Source: JANLVJ01 sp031363945
Lineage (GTDB): Bacteria; Bacteroidota; Bacteroidia; Sphingobacteriales; Sphingobacteriaceae
NCBI GenBank assembly: GCA_031363945.1
Contig: JANLVJ010000054.1
Span: forward strand, 1 to 31,713
DNA: 31,713 bases
Direction: 5' to 3'
Position numbers and translations under genes: made by a program. Position 1 is the stretch's first letter. Each line of letters opens with the position of its first letter. The notes below the pieces were generated by a model. The model was not told the origin of the DNA, ran no database searches, and was given only the letters and a program-made list of their open reading frames with translations. Shown here one piece after another: positions 9,801 through 18,409 of this stretch.

Positions 9801-12800
9801 TTTACGGGTGCTTCATTAATCAATAATGATGGGCCTCATGGTCCAAATGCTGTTGAAGGCACTATTAATCTGACGAAGGGCAAACACACTTTTATAGCAA
9901 CCTATCAGCAATTGGGCGGTGGATATACGATGTCAGTTTATTGCAAAAAATTAGTTAACGGAGTATTGACAAATGTTCCCTTACCTGATTCTGCTTTTGT
10001 TGGTAGTCTGGTCGCAAAAACCAATGCATTGCCGGCATTAGCAACAGCTCCTGGTACGGTTTCGCTAAAAAGTATCAGCGGAAGCAAACTGCAGTTAAGT
10101 TTTACTGATACTTCAACTGTTGCAAGTTCATTTCAAATTTACAGGTCTTCAACCAATGGAATCAGTTATAATCTCATAGCAAATATTAATGCTGTTAAAA
10201 CTCAGTCTTATATTTTTCTTGATACTGGATTAGTTGCTGGAGGGTCTTATTACTACAAGATCAGAGCTGTAAATATCACCGGATCAGGTTTGTTTTCTTC
10301 TCCTGTTTCTGCATCAACAGTTATTCTTGCCCCAACAATTGGACAAATTGCAACCATAAGTGCCCAGCCAGGATCAACCAAACTGGTTCAGGTTAGCTCA
10401 AATGATCCACAGAATTTAAAGCTTTTTCTTTCGGCAACAGGTTTACCTGCCTATGCCCAGTTTAAAGATTATGGTGATGGAACAGGATTACTAACCCTGA
10501 AGCCCCTGTCATCCAATTTAGGAGTATATAAATCTGCTATTATTACAGCTTCTAATGGAAAGCTGGGGGCTAGTGATACGTTGACTATAGTGGTGAATAC
10601 ACTTTACCCGCCCGTTTTAGACAGTCTTCTTAATAAGAATATCACAGCTTTTGATTCAATTTCCATTCCTTTACACTCAACTGATCAGAGTGCAGCTAAA
10701 ATTAAGTACACAAGCAGTGTACTGCCAGGTTTTATAAAGCTTGTGCAAACAGGAGCTTTCACAGGAATTTTAACCATTCATCCAGGTTTAAATGATGCCG
10801 GTACGTATCAGATAGCTGTTACTGCAACTGATTCTCTTGGTAGTGTTGCAACCAGAAATTTCACACTAGTTGTAAATCCTTTTGTAAAATTTCAAAATAT
10901 ATCAATCAATTTTAATGGTGCTGCTAATTCAAACGCGCTACTTCCTTTTAATAACACTACTGCATCACCCGCAATTAATCAGAATTATCCAAATTTAGTG
11001 AATGCTACCGGTAAGGTTACTTCAATCGGTTTTAAGGTTATCTCTGATTGGGCTTCTATTGTCAACCAGGGACATGGTTCACCTGGTGCAGATTATGGAC
11101 CTACCACTGGCAATAATTCTGGGGTTTTTCCAGATTTAGTAGAGCAAAGTTGCTGGTGGACTACTGGTCCACAGGTAATTCAATTCTATGGTTTACAAGC
11201 CAACCATCTTTATGATTTTACCCTCTATGGTGCAACCAAGTTTAGTGGCACTAATTTTATAGGAACTTATCAGATTGGCACACAAATAGCAAATCTTGAT
11301 GCAACTGTTAATACGGCTAATACAACTGCAATAAAAGGTCAGACCGCTGATTCAAGTGGGCATTTGAATCTAACCATAAGTAATATACATGGTGGATTTG
11401 CTTACCTGAATGCAATTGTTCTGACAGATAATCTTCAGATTTCTGGCAGCCCGGTTGCTCCAACTAATTTAATCGCAACAGGGACACAAATTGGAGTAAG
11501 GTTAAACTGGGTAGATAATGCAATCAATGAAACAGGGTATCAGGTTTTCCGAAAGCTGTCAACTGACTCGCTTTTCTCACAGATAAATGCAGTTATTCCT
11601 GCAAATGGGGCTGTTTATATTGATTCAACTGTGGTACTGAGAAAAACTTATAATTATAAAGTTAGGGCCGTTAATAATGCGCTGGCTTCTTCTTTTACCA
11701 ATATTGCTTCTTTCAGTGTCATGGCCAGGGCACCTCAGTTAATGAGCATACTGCCTGTTGTATTGAAAACGGATTCTGTTTTTTCACTTGCAATAATTGC
11801 CATTGATGATTCAATATCACTTACTCAGTTGCATCTAACAGCTACTGGTATTCCTGCAAATGCAGTATTTACTGATAAAGGAAATGGTAAGGCTACAATT
11901 ACCTTTCAACCAAGAACGGCTGATATAGGAGTTTACAGTATTACTATTACTGCCACTGACATTAATAATCTTACTGCATCTCAAACTTTTACACTTTCAG
12001 TTCAGGATAAAAACATTGTAAGTACGTTTATTAATTTCAACCAAACGTCTGCTGATGCTTCTCCTGCGCCTTGGAATAATACAAATAGTTTACCCAATGC
12101 CGGTCTTACTCTTACCAACTTAATAGACCAGTATGGAAATAATTCTGGTATCAATATGAACCTTGTAAATGCTTGGTCGGGCTTAAATGATTATGGGGTT
12201 CAAACAGGAAATAATTCAGGAGTTTTCCCGGACGCAGTATTAAGAGCTTTCTATTATACTTCTATAAGCGATACAATGCGAATCCAGTTTACTGGTCTAA
12301 GCCCAAATAAGAAATACAATATAGATATGATGGGCAGCTGGTCAAATCCATATGGTTCATGTGTCACAAATTATACTGTTGGTACATCTACCATAACAAT
12401 TGATCCTACCAATAATTCAACAAAGCTGGCTAGCTTTAGAGGTTTAATTTCTGATAGCTATGGAAAATTGCAGGTAAAAGTTTCAAAAGCAGCAAGCTCA
12501 ACTTATGGGTTAATTAATGCTATGGTTGTCTCAAGCTTTACAGATAATGGGATTCCACTAAGTCCTGTAAGTTTAACGGCTGTTGCAGCATCTTCTAAAT
12601 CTATTGTGCTTAAGTGGGTTGACCGTGCATATAATGAGACAGGTTTTTATGTCCTTCGTTCGACATCTGCTACCGGCCCATTTGCTGTTGTCGATTCAGT
12701 TCTCCAGGGCATAACAACCTATACCAATACTGGTCTTGATATGAACACCAGTTTTTATTTCGAAGTAATTGCCAAAGGTAAAATAGCAAATTCAGCTCCA

Positions 12801-13688
12801 AGCAATATTGCCAATGCCTCAACCCTTATTTACTATGTAAGAGTTAATTTTAACTTTAATGCTGCTGATGCTGCACCAGCACCATGGAATAATACCAATA
12901 ATTTACCTGGCGCGAAAATATCATTACCCTTAAATAATGAATTTGGTGCTTCTACGGGGGTTGTATTATCATTTGTCAGAAACTTCACAGATTATAATAG
13001 CCTTGGTGCACAGACAGGTAATGATTCTGGTGTATTTCCTGACGCTGTTCTAAAAGGATTTTACTATTCTGTATTTCCCGATAGTGCGATCGTTTTATTA
13101 TCAAACCTGAACTTAAATTTCACCTATGATATTTCAACAATTGCTTCTTATGGTAATTATTCCTGGGGATCTACCATTTACAAAATTGGAAATACGCAGA
13201 TTACGCTGAATCCATTACAGAATACTTCAAACCTGGCTTCGTTTAACAATATTATTCCTGATGCTAATGGTCAGATTAGAATTATCGTCAAAAATGCTCC
13301 AGGAGCTTCATTTGCATTTATTAATGGGTTGACACTTCAGGCACATAGCTACAGTGCATCTGCGAAAAACTTACTTGCCACAAACGAGTTTTTCAAATCA
13401 GCAGCTGGAATAATTCCAGACAGCAAAACTTTCGCTGTATTCCCAAATCCATCTGCTGACAAGATTTCAATAAGACTCTTTGCTAAGACCGCTGGTACAT
13501 ATAAAGTTGGGATTTACGATTATTCAGGCCGTCTTGTGTATGCTGAAAATGTACAACGAATTGTAGCTTCTGTAAGCACTGTACACGAAATCAGTCTATC
13601 TTCTGCTGGTTTAGTAAAAGGTATGTATGTTTTAAGGGTCATATCTGATGTAATGCCAGTTCAAACTTTAAAAATTATGAAATTGTAA
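6894..13688 (+). CDS. Giant modular T9SS-secreted esterase (alpha/beta hydrolase + FN3 + PA14 + repeat modules)
   Basis: I start at ATG 6894 because it gives a clean signal peptide (MKKLYYLLIAFSV.., ending VNAQ); an in-frame TTG 18 bp upstream is less likely. The product has 2264 residues. Residues about 35-300 are an alpha/beta-hydrolase of esterase type with HGLSAGG (Ser180), candidate Asp230 and His262 in LGHNTW. Then come, approximately: an Ig-like stretch, FN3 domains (454-560, 550-640), PA14 (642-793), FN3, PA14 (890-1036), FN3, and Ig/cadherin-like repeats (1146-1329). Three copies of an unnamed module with a (N)NSGVFPD motif lie at 1336-1516, 1711-1883 and 1981-2153, separated by FN3/Ig domains. 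The C-terminus from VFPNPSADK (about 2180) is a type A T9SS sorting domain. PA14 and the repeat modules probably bind glycans. A likely role is deacylation of the matrix polysaccharide or another surface glycan; the substrate is unknown. Confidence 0.92.
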   Translation: MKKLYYLLIAFSVFISASLPVSVNAQVLNPADPIVIYNPKSPPAIPTYGQIQKWVITRDITSWNTDAFKAYIYNGMQFRLLFPHSYNPGVNDGKTYPLIIMFHGAGELGTVYDNDLSLVHAGQNELNAENSGAIDAFVLHAQNGTGYWGPTQYGPISNIISIMTSTVKLDPLRISVHGLSAGGIGCWDVLNSYPKLIASAAPMSAADPGFITNLSQFKYSPLWYSQGGLDNSPTPNTGNIMVSSIRASGANLNYLYFPNLGHNTWDNTYADPGFFPFLMNANKTNPLVFFQKSGFCPGSTVNAKLGVTAGFDGYQWRKNKVIIPAATSNEFMVTDTGYYDVSIKNGGAWSYYSPIPVHIYVQPILPAPAIVMARLESNVYPPLDSSKKVSLTIPGNFLHYAWARAGTSTIIDTNKVFKATAAGNYVVSVTLNNGCSSLNSPVYAVGAAPGTNMPPPPSNVLGFAPSYTSVKLLWSQISAPTYNETGFEVYRSKTSGGPYAFAGIAPADSANFTDIGLLPNTKYFYILRAVNLTGASVASQEISAITQVDNIAPTSPLNLQVTGASSSLLSISWQKATDNVAVYKYYIFINGLKSYVVDSTTTSFTINNISPLKEYTVVVKASDISGNISPASNQVTAYSADRGLLYNYYTFANTPSVLPNFNSLTPVKTGYVHNTDISVSPQANNFGYLWTGTLYVPISGNYTLGTSSDDGSKLFLDTPYDPNATPTINNDGSHGMVNVEATKYLTAGAHKFSIAYFQGGGGSGMQFYWKNTPIPGITNQTIIADSFFVNRAIIPNVIPVAPSALSAITASYKQINLSWVLPNDSTHSLTGFEIVRSASAGGSYTTIASLSASTTKFSDSVGLAAASNYYYQIRSVGTSGQSAYSPFTGLTQQYYTSAVNYPSNNLPDFNTLVPVSTQTISNISLARITQQINFAYKWTGTINIPATGSYTFGTISDDGSKLYIDQAYSFTGASLINNDGPHGPNAVEGTINLTKGKHTFIATYQQLGGGYTMSVYCKKLVNGVLTNVPLPDSAFVGSLVAKTNALPALATAPGTVSLKSISGSKLQLSFTDTSTVASSFQIYRSSTNGISYNLIANINAVKTQSYIFLDTGLVAGGSYYYKIRAVNITGSGLFSSPVSASTVILAPTIGQIATISAQPGSTKLVQVSSNDPQNLKLFLSATGLPAYAQFKDYGDGTGLLTLKPLSSNLGVYKSAIITASNGKLGASDTLTIVVNTLYPPVLDSLLNKNITAFDSISIPLHSTDQSAAKIKYTSSVLPGFIKLVQTGAFTGILTIHPGLNDAGTYQIAVTATDSLGSVATRNFTLVVNPFVKFQNISINFNGAANSNALLPFNNTTASPAINQNYPNLVNATGKVTSIGFKVISDWASIVNQGHGSPGADYGPTTGNNSGVFPDLVEQSCWWTTGPQVIQFYGLQANHLYDFTLYGATKFSGTNFIGTYQIGTQIANLDATVNTANTTAIKGQTADSSGHLNLTISNIHGGFAYLNAIVLTDNLQISGSPVAPTNLIATGTQIGVRLNWVDNAINETGYQVFRKLSTDSLFSQINAVIPANGAVYIDSTVVLRKTYNYKVRAVNNALASSFTNIASFSVMARAPQLMSILPVVLKTDSVFSLAIIAIDDSISLTQLHLTATGIPANAVFTDKGNGKATITFQPRTADIGVYSITITATDINNLTASQTFTLSVQDKNIVSTFINFNQTSADASPAPWNNTNSLPNAGLTLTNLIDQYGNNSGINMNLVNAWSGLNDYGVQTGNNSGVFPDAVLRAFYYTSISDTMRIQFTGLSPNKKYNIDMMGSWSNPYGSCVTNYTVGTSTITIDPTNNSTKLASFRGLISDSYGKLQVKVSKAASSTYGLINAMVVSSFTDNGIPLSPVSLTAVAASSKSIVLKWVDRAYNETGFYVLRSTSATGPFAVVDSVLQGITTYTNTGLDMNTSFYFEVIAKGKIANSAPSNIANASTLIYYVRVNFNFNAADAAPAPWNNTNNLPGAKISLPLNNEFGASTGVVLSFVRNFTDYNSLGAQTGNDSGVFPDAVLKGFYYSVFPDSAIVLLSNLNLNFTYDISTIASYGNYSWGSTIYKIGNTQITLNPLQNTSNLASFNNIIPDANGQIRIIVKNAPGASFAFINGLTLQAHSYSASAKNLLATNEFFKSAAGIIPDSKTFAVFPNPSADKISIRLFAKTAGTYKVGIYDYSGRLVYAENVQRIVASVSTVHEISLSSAGLVKGMYVLRVISDVMPVQTLKIMKL

Positions 13689-13715
13689 TATTTTCCTGGT
13701 AATTACCAAGAAACC

Positions 13716-13749
13716 AAAAGGGAAAGTGAGAGATCACTTTCCCTTTTTT
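13716..13749 (+). terminator. Rho-independent terminator after the giant esterase
   Basis: A perfect 14-bp inverted repeat (13716-13729 with 13734-13747) encloses a GAGA loop and runs into a T tract (13744-13749), 27 bp after the esterase stop codon. The A-rich left flank means it could also work for leftward transcription. It separates the esterase from the acyltransferase gene that follows. Confidence 0.92.
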
Positions 13750-13837
13750 GTGCGCCTGTTATATATTTTTATTTTGGTAGTGAATTAAACTTGTTTATTT
13801 ACAATTGCAGTATATCTAGCGTAAAGCTAAAAAACAG

Positions 13838-14908
13838 ATGACCGACAGGCTTTTTAACTCATCCCAGATTTTAAGTAAAAAAAGAATTGCCTGGGCAGAT
13901 TATGCACGTGGTATTGCCATCATCCTGGTTGTTAATAAACACCTTATGATGGGCCTTGAAGGGGCTAGAATAGCCTTGAATCCATGGATTTTAGAATTCA
14001 ATGATGTGTTTTTTAATTTTCGAATGCCCGTATTTTTTATTCTGTCTGGAATATTTATTGGTAGGTCAATTAGTAAACATAGCGTATATCATTTAGTATT
14101 AAATCGCCTGAATACAATCATGTATCCTTATCTGTTATGGTCATTTATACAGATAACACTACAAATCTTTCTCAGTAGATACACCAATTCTAAAAAAACA
14201 CCTTACGATTATTTTTATATTCTGTATAAACCCCATATGATAGAGCAGTTCTGGTATTTATATGCTTTATTCCTGGTTACAGTTATATATGTCCTAATCA
14301 AGGTATATCTAAAACCAGCTAATGGAATACAGTTGTGTCTGGGAATCCTGTTTTATTATGTCGCATCATTTTTGAAACCTGATGTATCACAATTTAAAGT
14401 TGATGATAGTTTACTTCACGATGTTCTTTATTTTTATATTTTTTTTGCTATTGGTGATGTAATTTCTTCATTCGTTTTAGACAAAGAAAATTTCCTTAAA
14501 ATGGCCAGAATTAGTAATATGGCCATCATAATAGTCCCTTTTATTATTACTCAGGCTTGGTGGTTAACTCATCGTAACCCATTCATTTTAATATTTGGCC
14601 TGATTGTTCTTCTTGGATGTTTATTTCTTTATCTTGTTTCTTTTTTACTTGACAGGTATGGCCTGTTTCGCTGGCTTAGAGTAGTTGGTAATTATTCTCT
14701 GTATATATATGTAATGCATATTCTGGTTATTTCAGCTATTAGAATCTTGCTTATAAAAGTGTTTCATCAGTATAATTTCTATATCTTGATGATTACCCTA
14801 GAGGTAACTGGCATAATTATCCCGATAATTTTTTATAATGGCTCTATGCGTGCAGGACTTTGGTTTTTATACACATTTAAAAAACCCCATACGGAAAGCC
14901 AGATATGA
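13838..14908 (+). CDS. Second acyltransferase-3 family membrane protein
   Basis: This 356-residue polytopic protein has about ten hydrophobic helices. The N-terminal WADYARGIAIILVVNKH matches the acyltransferase-3 signature, with Asp21, Arg24 and the putative catalytic His35. FFNFRMPVFFILSGIFIG follows, as in OafA/OpgC-type O-acyltransferases. It is only distantly similar to the other acyltransferase at 5523-6626, so the two probably differ in acceptor position or acyl group. It lies behind a strong terminator and ends 13 bp from the convergent Wzc-like gene, so it probably has its own promoter in the short AT-rich gap before it, although I could not fix one. Confidence 0.9.
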   Translation: MTDRLFNSSQILSKKRIAWADYARGIAIILVVNKHLMMGLEGARIALNPWILEFNDVFFNFRMPVFFILSGIFIGRSISKHSVYHLVLNRLNTIMYPYLLWSFIQITLQIFLSRYTNSKKTPYDYFYILYKPHMIEQFWYLYALFLVTVIYVLIKVYLKPANGIQLCLGILFYYVASFLKPDVSQFKVDDSLLHDVLYFYIFFAIGDVISSFVLDKENFLKMARISNMAIIIVPFIITQAWWLTHRNPFILIFGLIVLLGCLFLYLVSFLLDRYGLFRWLRVVGNYSLYIYVMHILVISAIRILLIKVFHQYNFYILMITLEVTGIIIPIIFYNGSMRAGLWFLYTFKKPHTESQI

Positions 14909-14921
14909 TGACTCAAATATG

Positions 14922-17144
14922 CTAAAGATTCGTGTTTTCCAGCAGAACGTTATTTAAAATAGCTCCCGTAAATTTTTCATCCAATGATCGTAAGAAATCT
15001 ATAGAGTCTTCATCACTATGACTAATAACAGAAGAAGCAGAAAATACAGCAATTACAGAGGAAGCAAATACAGCCAGTTCTTTACTATCAGAATATTTAT
15101 TTAGTGCCGCTCCTTCTAAAAATACATAATCATATAGGGTGGTCAGAGAATTTAATTTGTTTAGGAAGCTATCTTTTGGAAAAATTTCGGATGGTGAATA
15201 AATTCCTGATTCGCAACCAATAATATCTAGGTTAGGGATATTCGTTCGGCTGATTGCCGCATCAAATTCTTCCTGTTGCAGGTCAATTCTTTGTCCGAGA
15301 TTTTCTAGAGTTGGGGTCGCCGAAAAATGCCTTGTCAATGAATTATTCGAAAAATTGGTATCAATAACCAACACCTTTTTTCGTGAACCTGCAAGAATCA
15401 TCGCAAGGGCAATAATCAAGGTAGACTTTCCTTCTCCCTTTTTTGTGCTTGTTAATAAAAAGATCTTATCAGGAGCCTTTTCAAGGGAGTATCGTGTTTT
15501 TTTGAGTAAATCTCTGAATTCGATAAACTTTTTATTTTTTGTGCCCGTGGTCAAAAGCAGCTCATCAAGGTTGAATTGTATAGGCAATCTATTGGCAGTT
15601 CCGATTAAAGTTAAACCAACATATTGCTGAAAGATAAAAGCTGTTTTTAATGAGTTGTCAAGAAATTCAATAATAATAATTGACAGCACGCATAAAAGAA
15701 ATGAGGTCACAAGCGCAAGGGAAACAATAAGCAATTTTTTAGATGGCTCTGCCCTGACTGCGGGTTGTCCAAACAGTGTTTGTCTGATCTTTTCGCTCCC
15801 AGAAGCAGAACTGACATCCAGAGCCTGATTATACCTTTCCTGAGCAGTAGAAAATTCCTGCTGGGCCAGATCAACATCTTTCTGTAAGGATGCAAGTGTC
15901 GCTTCTTTTGAAGCATAGGTACCATATGTAATTTTCAGCACATTTAACTTACCTTCATATTCAGTAATGCTCTGTTGAAGACTTTCTATTTTTACCAGTA
16001 ATGTACTTTTTCTGTCTTCCAGGTCTTCTTTTACTGATTTGGTTGTGGTAATAACAACTGCTGCATCAGCATGTTCATCTGCAGAATTATCATTACTTTC
16101 AAGATCTGAAAGCTGATTTCTAAGGGTAGCAAGTTGTTTTTTGTACTTATCATCTGCGGGTGATTCTTTAGCCTTATTTCTCAAAGAGGTAATATCATCT
16201 CTTAGCTTTAAAATCCGCTGGTTGATATTTGAAATGTTAACCTGTGGACCAGTACTACCTCCCAGTGCCTGTAATCTTTTATTTACACTAACAAGCTCAA
16301 CTTTCGCCGAATATAGATTATTCTGAGCATCAGACAGGGAAGCTTCATAATCTTTCATCAGATCATTTTTGCTCTTGCTCTCATTATCAATATTTAAAAT
16401 TCCCTGGGAAGACTTGAAAGACTTTAGCAGGTCTGTTTTCTTATCAAACTCAAGCTTTTTTTGATTAGCGAGTGATTTAAACGTATTAATTGATTCATCA
16501 AACCGTTCAATTCTCTGTAGGTTGTTAAACTTCAAAAAGCCATAGCAAAGTGTATTTACCATGGCAGCCGATAATTCAGGATTTTCAGTTCGGGCTCCGA
16601 CATATATATAATCAGTATTTTCAACCCTGGCTGCAAATATCTGGTCTTTAACAAGGGCTTCATAATCATAACTGTATAACCTGAGAAACTCTAATAGAAG
16701 CCTTTCGTCTGAATTATAAGAGTTTAGTACCTGTAGTGAATCAAGATGACCTTTCAAAATTCGTTCATAAAACGTTTTATGACTGGTAACCCGCAGATAA
16801 ATTTTTGAATTGAGATTTTTTTCACTGGGCTTGCGGTATGGTACAGTAGAAATCAGATCGTGCATCATCAGTGAATAAGCCATTAAACTTGCGACTTTCA
16901 GTGAGGTGATATTCTGAATCACATTATTGAATTTTACCTCTGATTCCTGAATACTGTTAGTTTTATTATCGTTGACTTTAACCTGGTCACTGACAGTGAA
17001 ACCAGTGGTCAACTGTGCAGTTGACAGGTATTCTTTTTTATAATCTTTGGTAAAATATAGAACCGCAATTAAGGCAAGTAGGGGAACAGTAATAAGCAAC
17101 CAGATCCTGCGAAAAATAATCTTGATAAAGTAATTGATATTCAT
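14922..17144 (-). CDS. Wzc/GumC-like polysaccharide co-polymerase with divergent BY-kinase domain
   Basis: This 740-residue inner-membrane protein has an N-terminal membrane helix (about residues 13-29) and a Wzz-type periplasmic region with long coiled-coil segments (about 200-440). A second membrane helix (about 470-490) precedes a C-terminal cytoplasmic P-loop domain. Walker A is KKGEGKST (Lys573) and Walker A' is VLVIDTN (Asp595). Walker B is degenerate: YDYVFLEGAAL has Glu677 where the usual motif has D(S/T)PP. The tail has no tyrosine cluster, so the usual autophosphorylation pattern is absent. The family controls chain length and export in Wzx/Wzy-type systems. It is divergently placed (38 bp) from the short esterase gene. 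I am sure of the family; kinase activity is doubtful. Confidence 0.92.
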   Translation of the reverse strand: MNINYFIKIIFRRIWLLITVPLLALIAVLYFTKDYKKEYLSTAQLTTGFTVSDQVKVNDNKTNSIQESEVKFNNVIQNITSLKVASLMAYSLMMHDLISTVPYRKPSEKNLNSKIYLRVTSHKTFYERILKGHLDSLQVLNSYNSDERLLLEFLRLYSYDYEALVKDQIFAARVENTDYIYVGARTENPELSAAMVNTLCYGFLKFNNLQRIERFDESINTFKSLANQKKLEFDKKTDLLKSFKSSQGILNIDNESKSKNDLMKDYEASLSDAQNNLYSAKVELVSVNKRLQALGGSTGPQVNISNINQRILKLRDDITSLRNKAKESPADDKYKKQLATLRNQLSDLESNDNSADEHADAAVVITTTKSVKEDLEDRKSTLLVKIESLQQSITEYEGKLNVLKITYGTYASKEATLASLQKDVDLAQQEFSTAQERYNQALDVSSASGSEKIRQTLFGQPAVRAEPSKKLLIVSLALVTSFLLCVLSIIIIEFLDNSLKTAFIFQQYVGLTLIGTANRLPIQFNLDELLLTTGTKNKKFIEFRDLLKKTRYSLEKAPDKIFLLTSTKKGEGKSTLIIALAMILAGSRKKVLVIDTNFSNNSLTRHFSATPTLENLGQRIDLQQEEFDAAISRTNIPNLDIIGCESGIYSPSEIFPKDSFLNKLNSLTTLYDYVFLEGAALNKYSDSKELAVFASSVIAVFSASSVISHSDEDSIDFLRSLDEKFTGAILNNVLLENTNL

Positions 17145-17182
17145 CCTGTATAATAGTGTATTATCGCTCTTGATTTAAATAT

Positions 17183-18316
17183 ATGATGAAAAGACTTGTA
17201 TTTTACCCCAGAATTAAGCTACCTCAAGTTCAGTTCATCTTACATGTTCTTGTAATGTTACTATTATTTTCATGTAAAAATACGGCTTGTTTCTCACAAG
17301 ACACAACAATTGTATCAGCTCTTAGCTCCCTTGATACCCTTACCATAATTGATTCAGCTAGTTTGGCACCCACAATACCTGCATACGGATCGATCGAAGA
17401 TTGGGTTGCTATTCATCATGGTATAGATTTAAACGTTCAAAGATATAAGTCATATATCTATTCTGGCCTTGCCTTCAGATTACTTTATCCTCAAAACTAT
17501 CAAAATGATAACATAGTGGCAGCAGAACCGCATGCTGGGGCGACAAAAAGCTATCCGCTTGTCATCTTTTTACACGGTATGGGTGAAAAAGGTAAGGTTA
17601 CAGAAAATGAGGCTTGCCTAAGATACGTCGGTAAGGCGTTTTTAGATGCAGAAGAAAAAAAGCAATTTAATTCCTATGCTTTAATTCCGCAAAGCGAATC
17701 AGGATTCTGGACTTACGATAATTTAAGCAAGATTATCACACTTACAAAATATATGATAGAAAAAAACCATGTTGATCCCATGCGTATTTCTGTTATGGGT
17801 ATTTCTTCAGGTGCCGATGGCGCCTGGCGTCTTTCTGCATTACAACCTTCACTTTTTTGCTTACTAATTGACCTCAGCGCAGCCGATTTGAGTTATCTGA
17901 ATGATATTCCAAAAATGAAATACCTGCCTGTTTGGATTGTACAGGGCGCTTATGATCGTAAACCAAGCCCTGCGTTATCGCAAAAAATAGTCAACTCAAT
18001 AAACAGTAGCGGAGGTACTGTAAGATACACATTATTGAAAAATACTGGTCATAATACATTGGTTCCGATGTTAGGTAATCCTGCACTTTTTGATTATTTA
18101 TCGAGTGTAAATAAACTTAATCCGGTCAGGCATGGAAATTATTTAAAAATAGATTCAGTTTATGATGACTATCGCTGGTACCTTAATGGTAAAATAATCA
18201 AAGATGAAAACAAGTATTCAATCCCCGTATCCAGACCAGGAAGTTATGCAGTACAGGTAAAAGATCATGGAATCTGGTCCGGGCTATCTCCTGTTCCAAT
18301 AGATGTTAGAAAATAA
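17183..18316 (+). CDS. Short secreted esterase, paralogue of the giant esterase N-terminus
   Basis: This 377-residue protein aligns along its whole mature length with the first 390 residues or so of the 6894-13688 protein. Shared features include IPAYGSIEDWV versus IPTYGQIQKWV, the nucleophile elbow MGISSGADG (Ser208), candidate Asp258 (GAYDRKPSP), His290 (TGHNT), and the small Ig-like tail (YRWYLNGK.. and GIWSGLSPVP). It lacks FN3, PA14, repeat modules and the T9SS domain. The N-terminus has a long positive region, then a hydrophobic core. LLFSC could be a lipobox, making it a lipoprotein, while cleavage after CFS would give a soluble periplasmic protein. It may act on the same acyl ester in another compartment. 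Only 38 bp separate its start from the divergent Wzc-like gene. Confidence 0.88.
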   Translation: MMKRLVFYPRIKLPQVQFILHVLVMLLLFSCKNTACFSQDTTIVSALSSLDTLTIIDSASLAPTIPAYGSIEDWVAIHHGIDLNVQRYKSYIYSGLAFRLLYPQNYQNDNIVAAEPHAGATKSYPLVIFLHGMGEKGKVTENEACLRYVGKAFLDAEEKKQFNSYALIPQSESGFWTYDNLSKIITLTKYMIEKNHVDPMRISVMGISSGADGAWRLSALQPSLFCLLIDLSAADLSYLNDIPKMKYLPVWIVQGAYDRKPSPALSQKIVNSINSSGGTVRYTLLKNTGHNTLVPMLGNPALFDYLSSVNKLNPVRHGNYLKIDSVYDDYRWYLNGKIIKDENKYSIPVSRPGSYAVQVKDHGIWSGLSPVPIDVRK

Positions 18317-18409
18317 CAAGAAGTTAAGATTGAGGAAACTTTAGGGATATAATTTAATACCTGATATTAAAAGAGTAGTTTATTTATCTGAAAATTCAGG
18401 ATTATGGTA

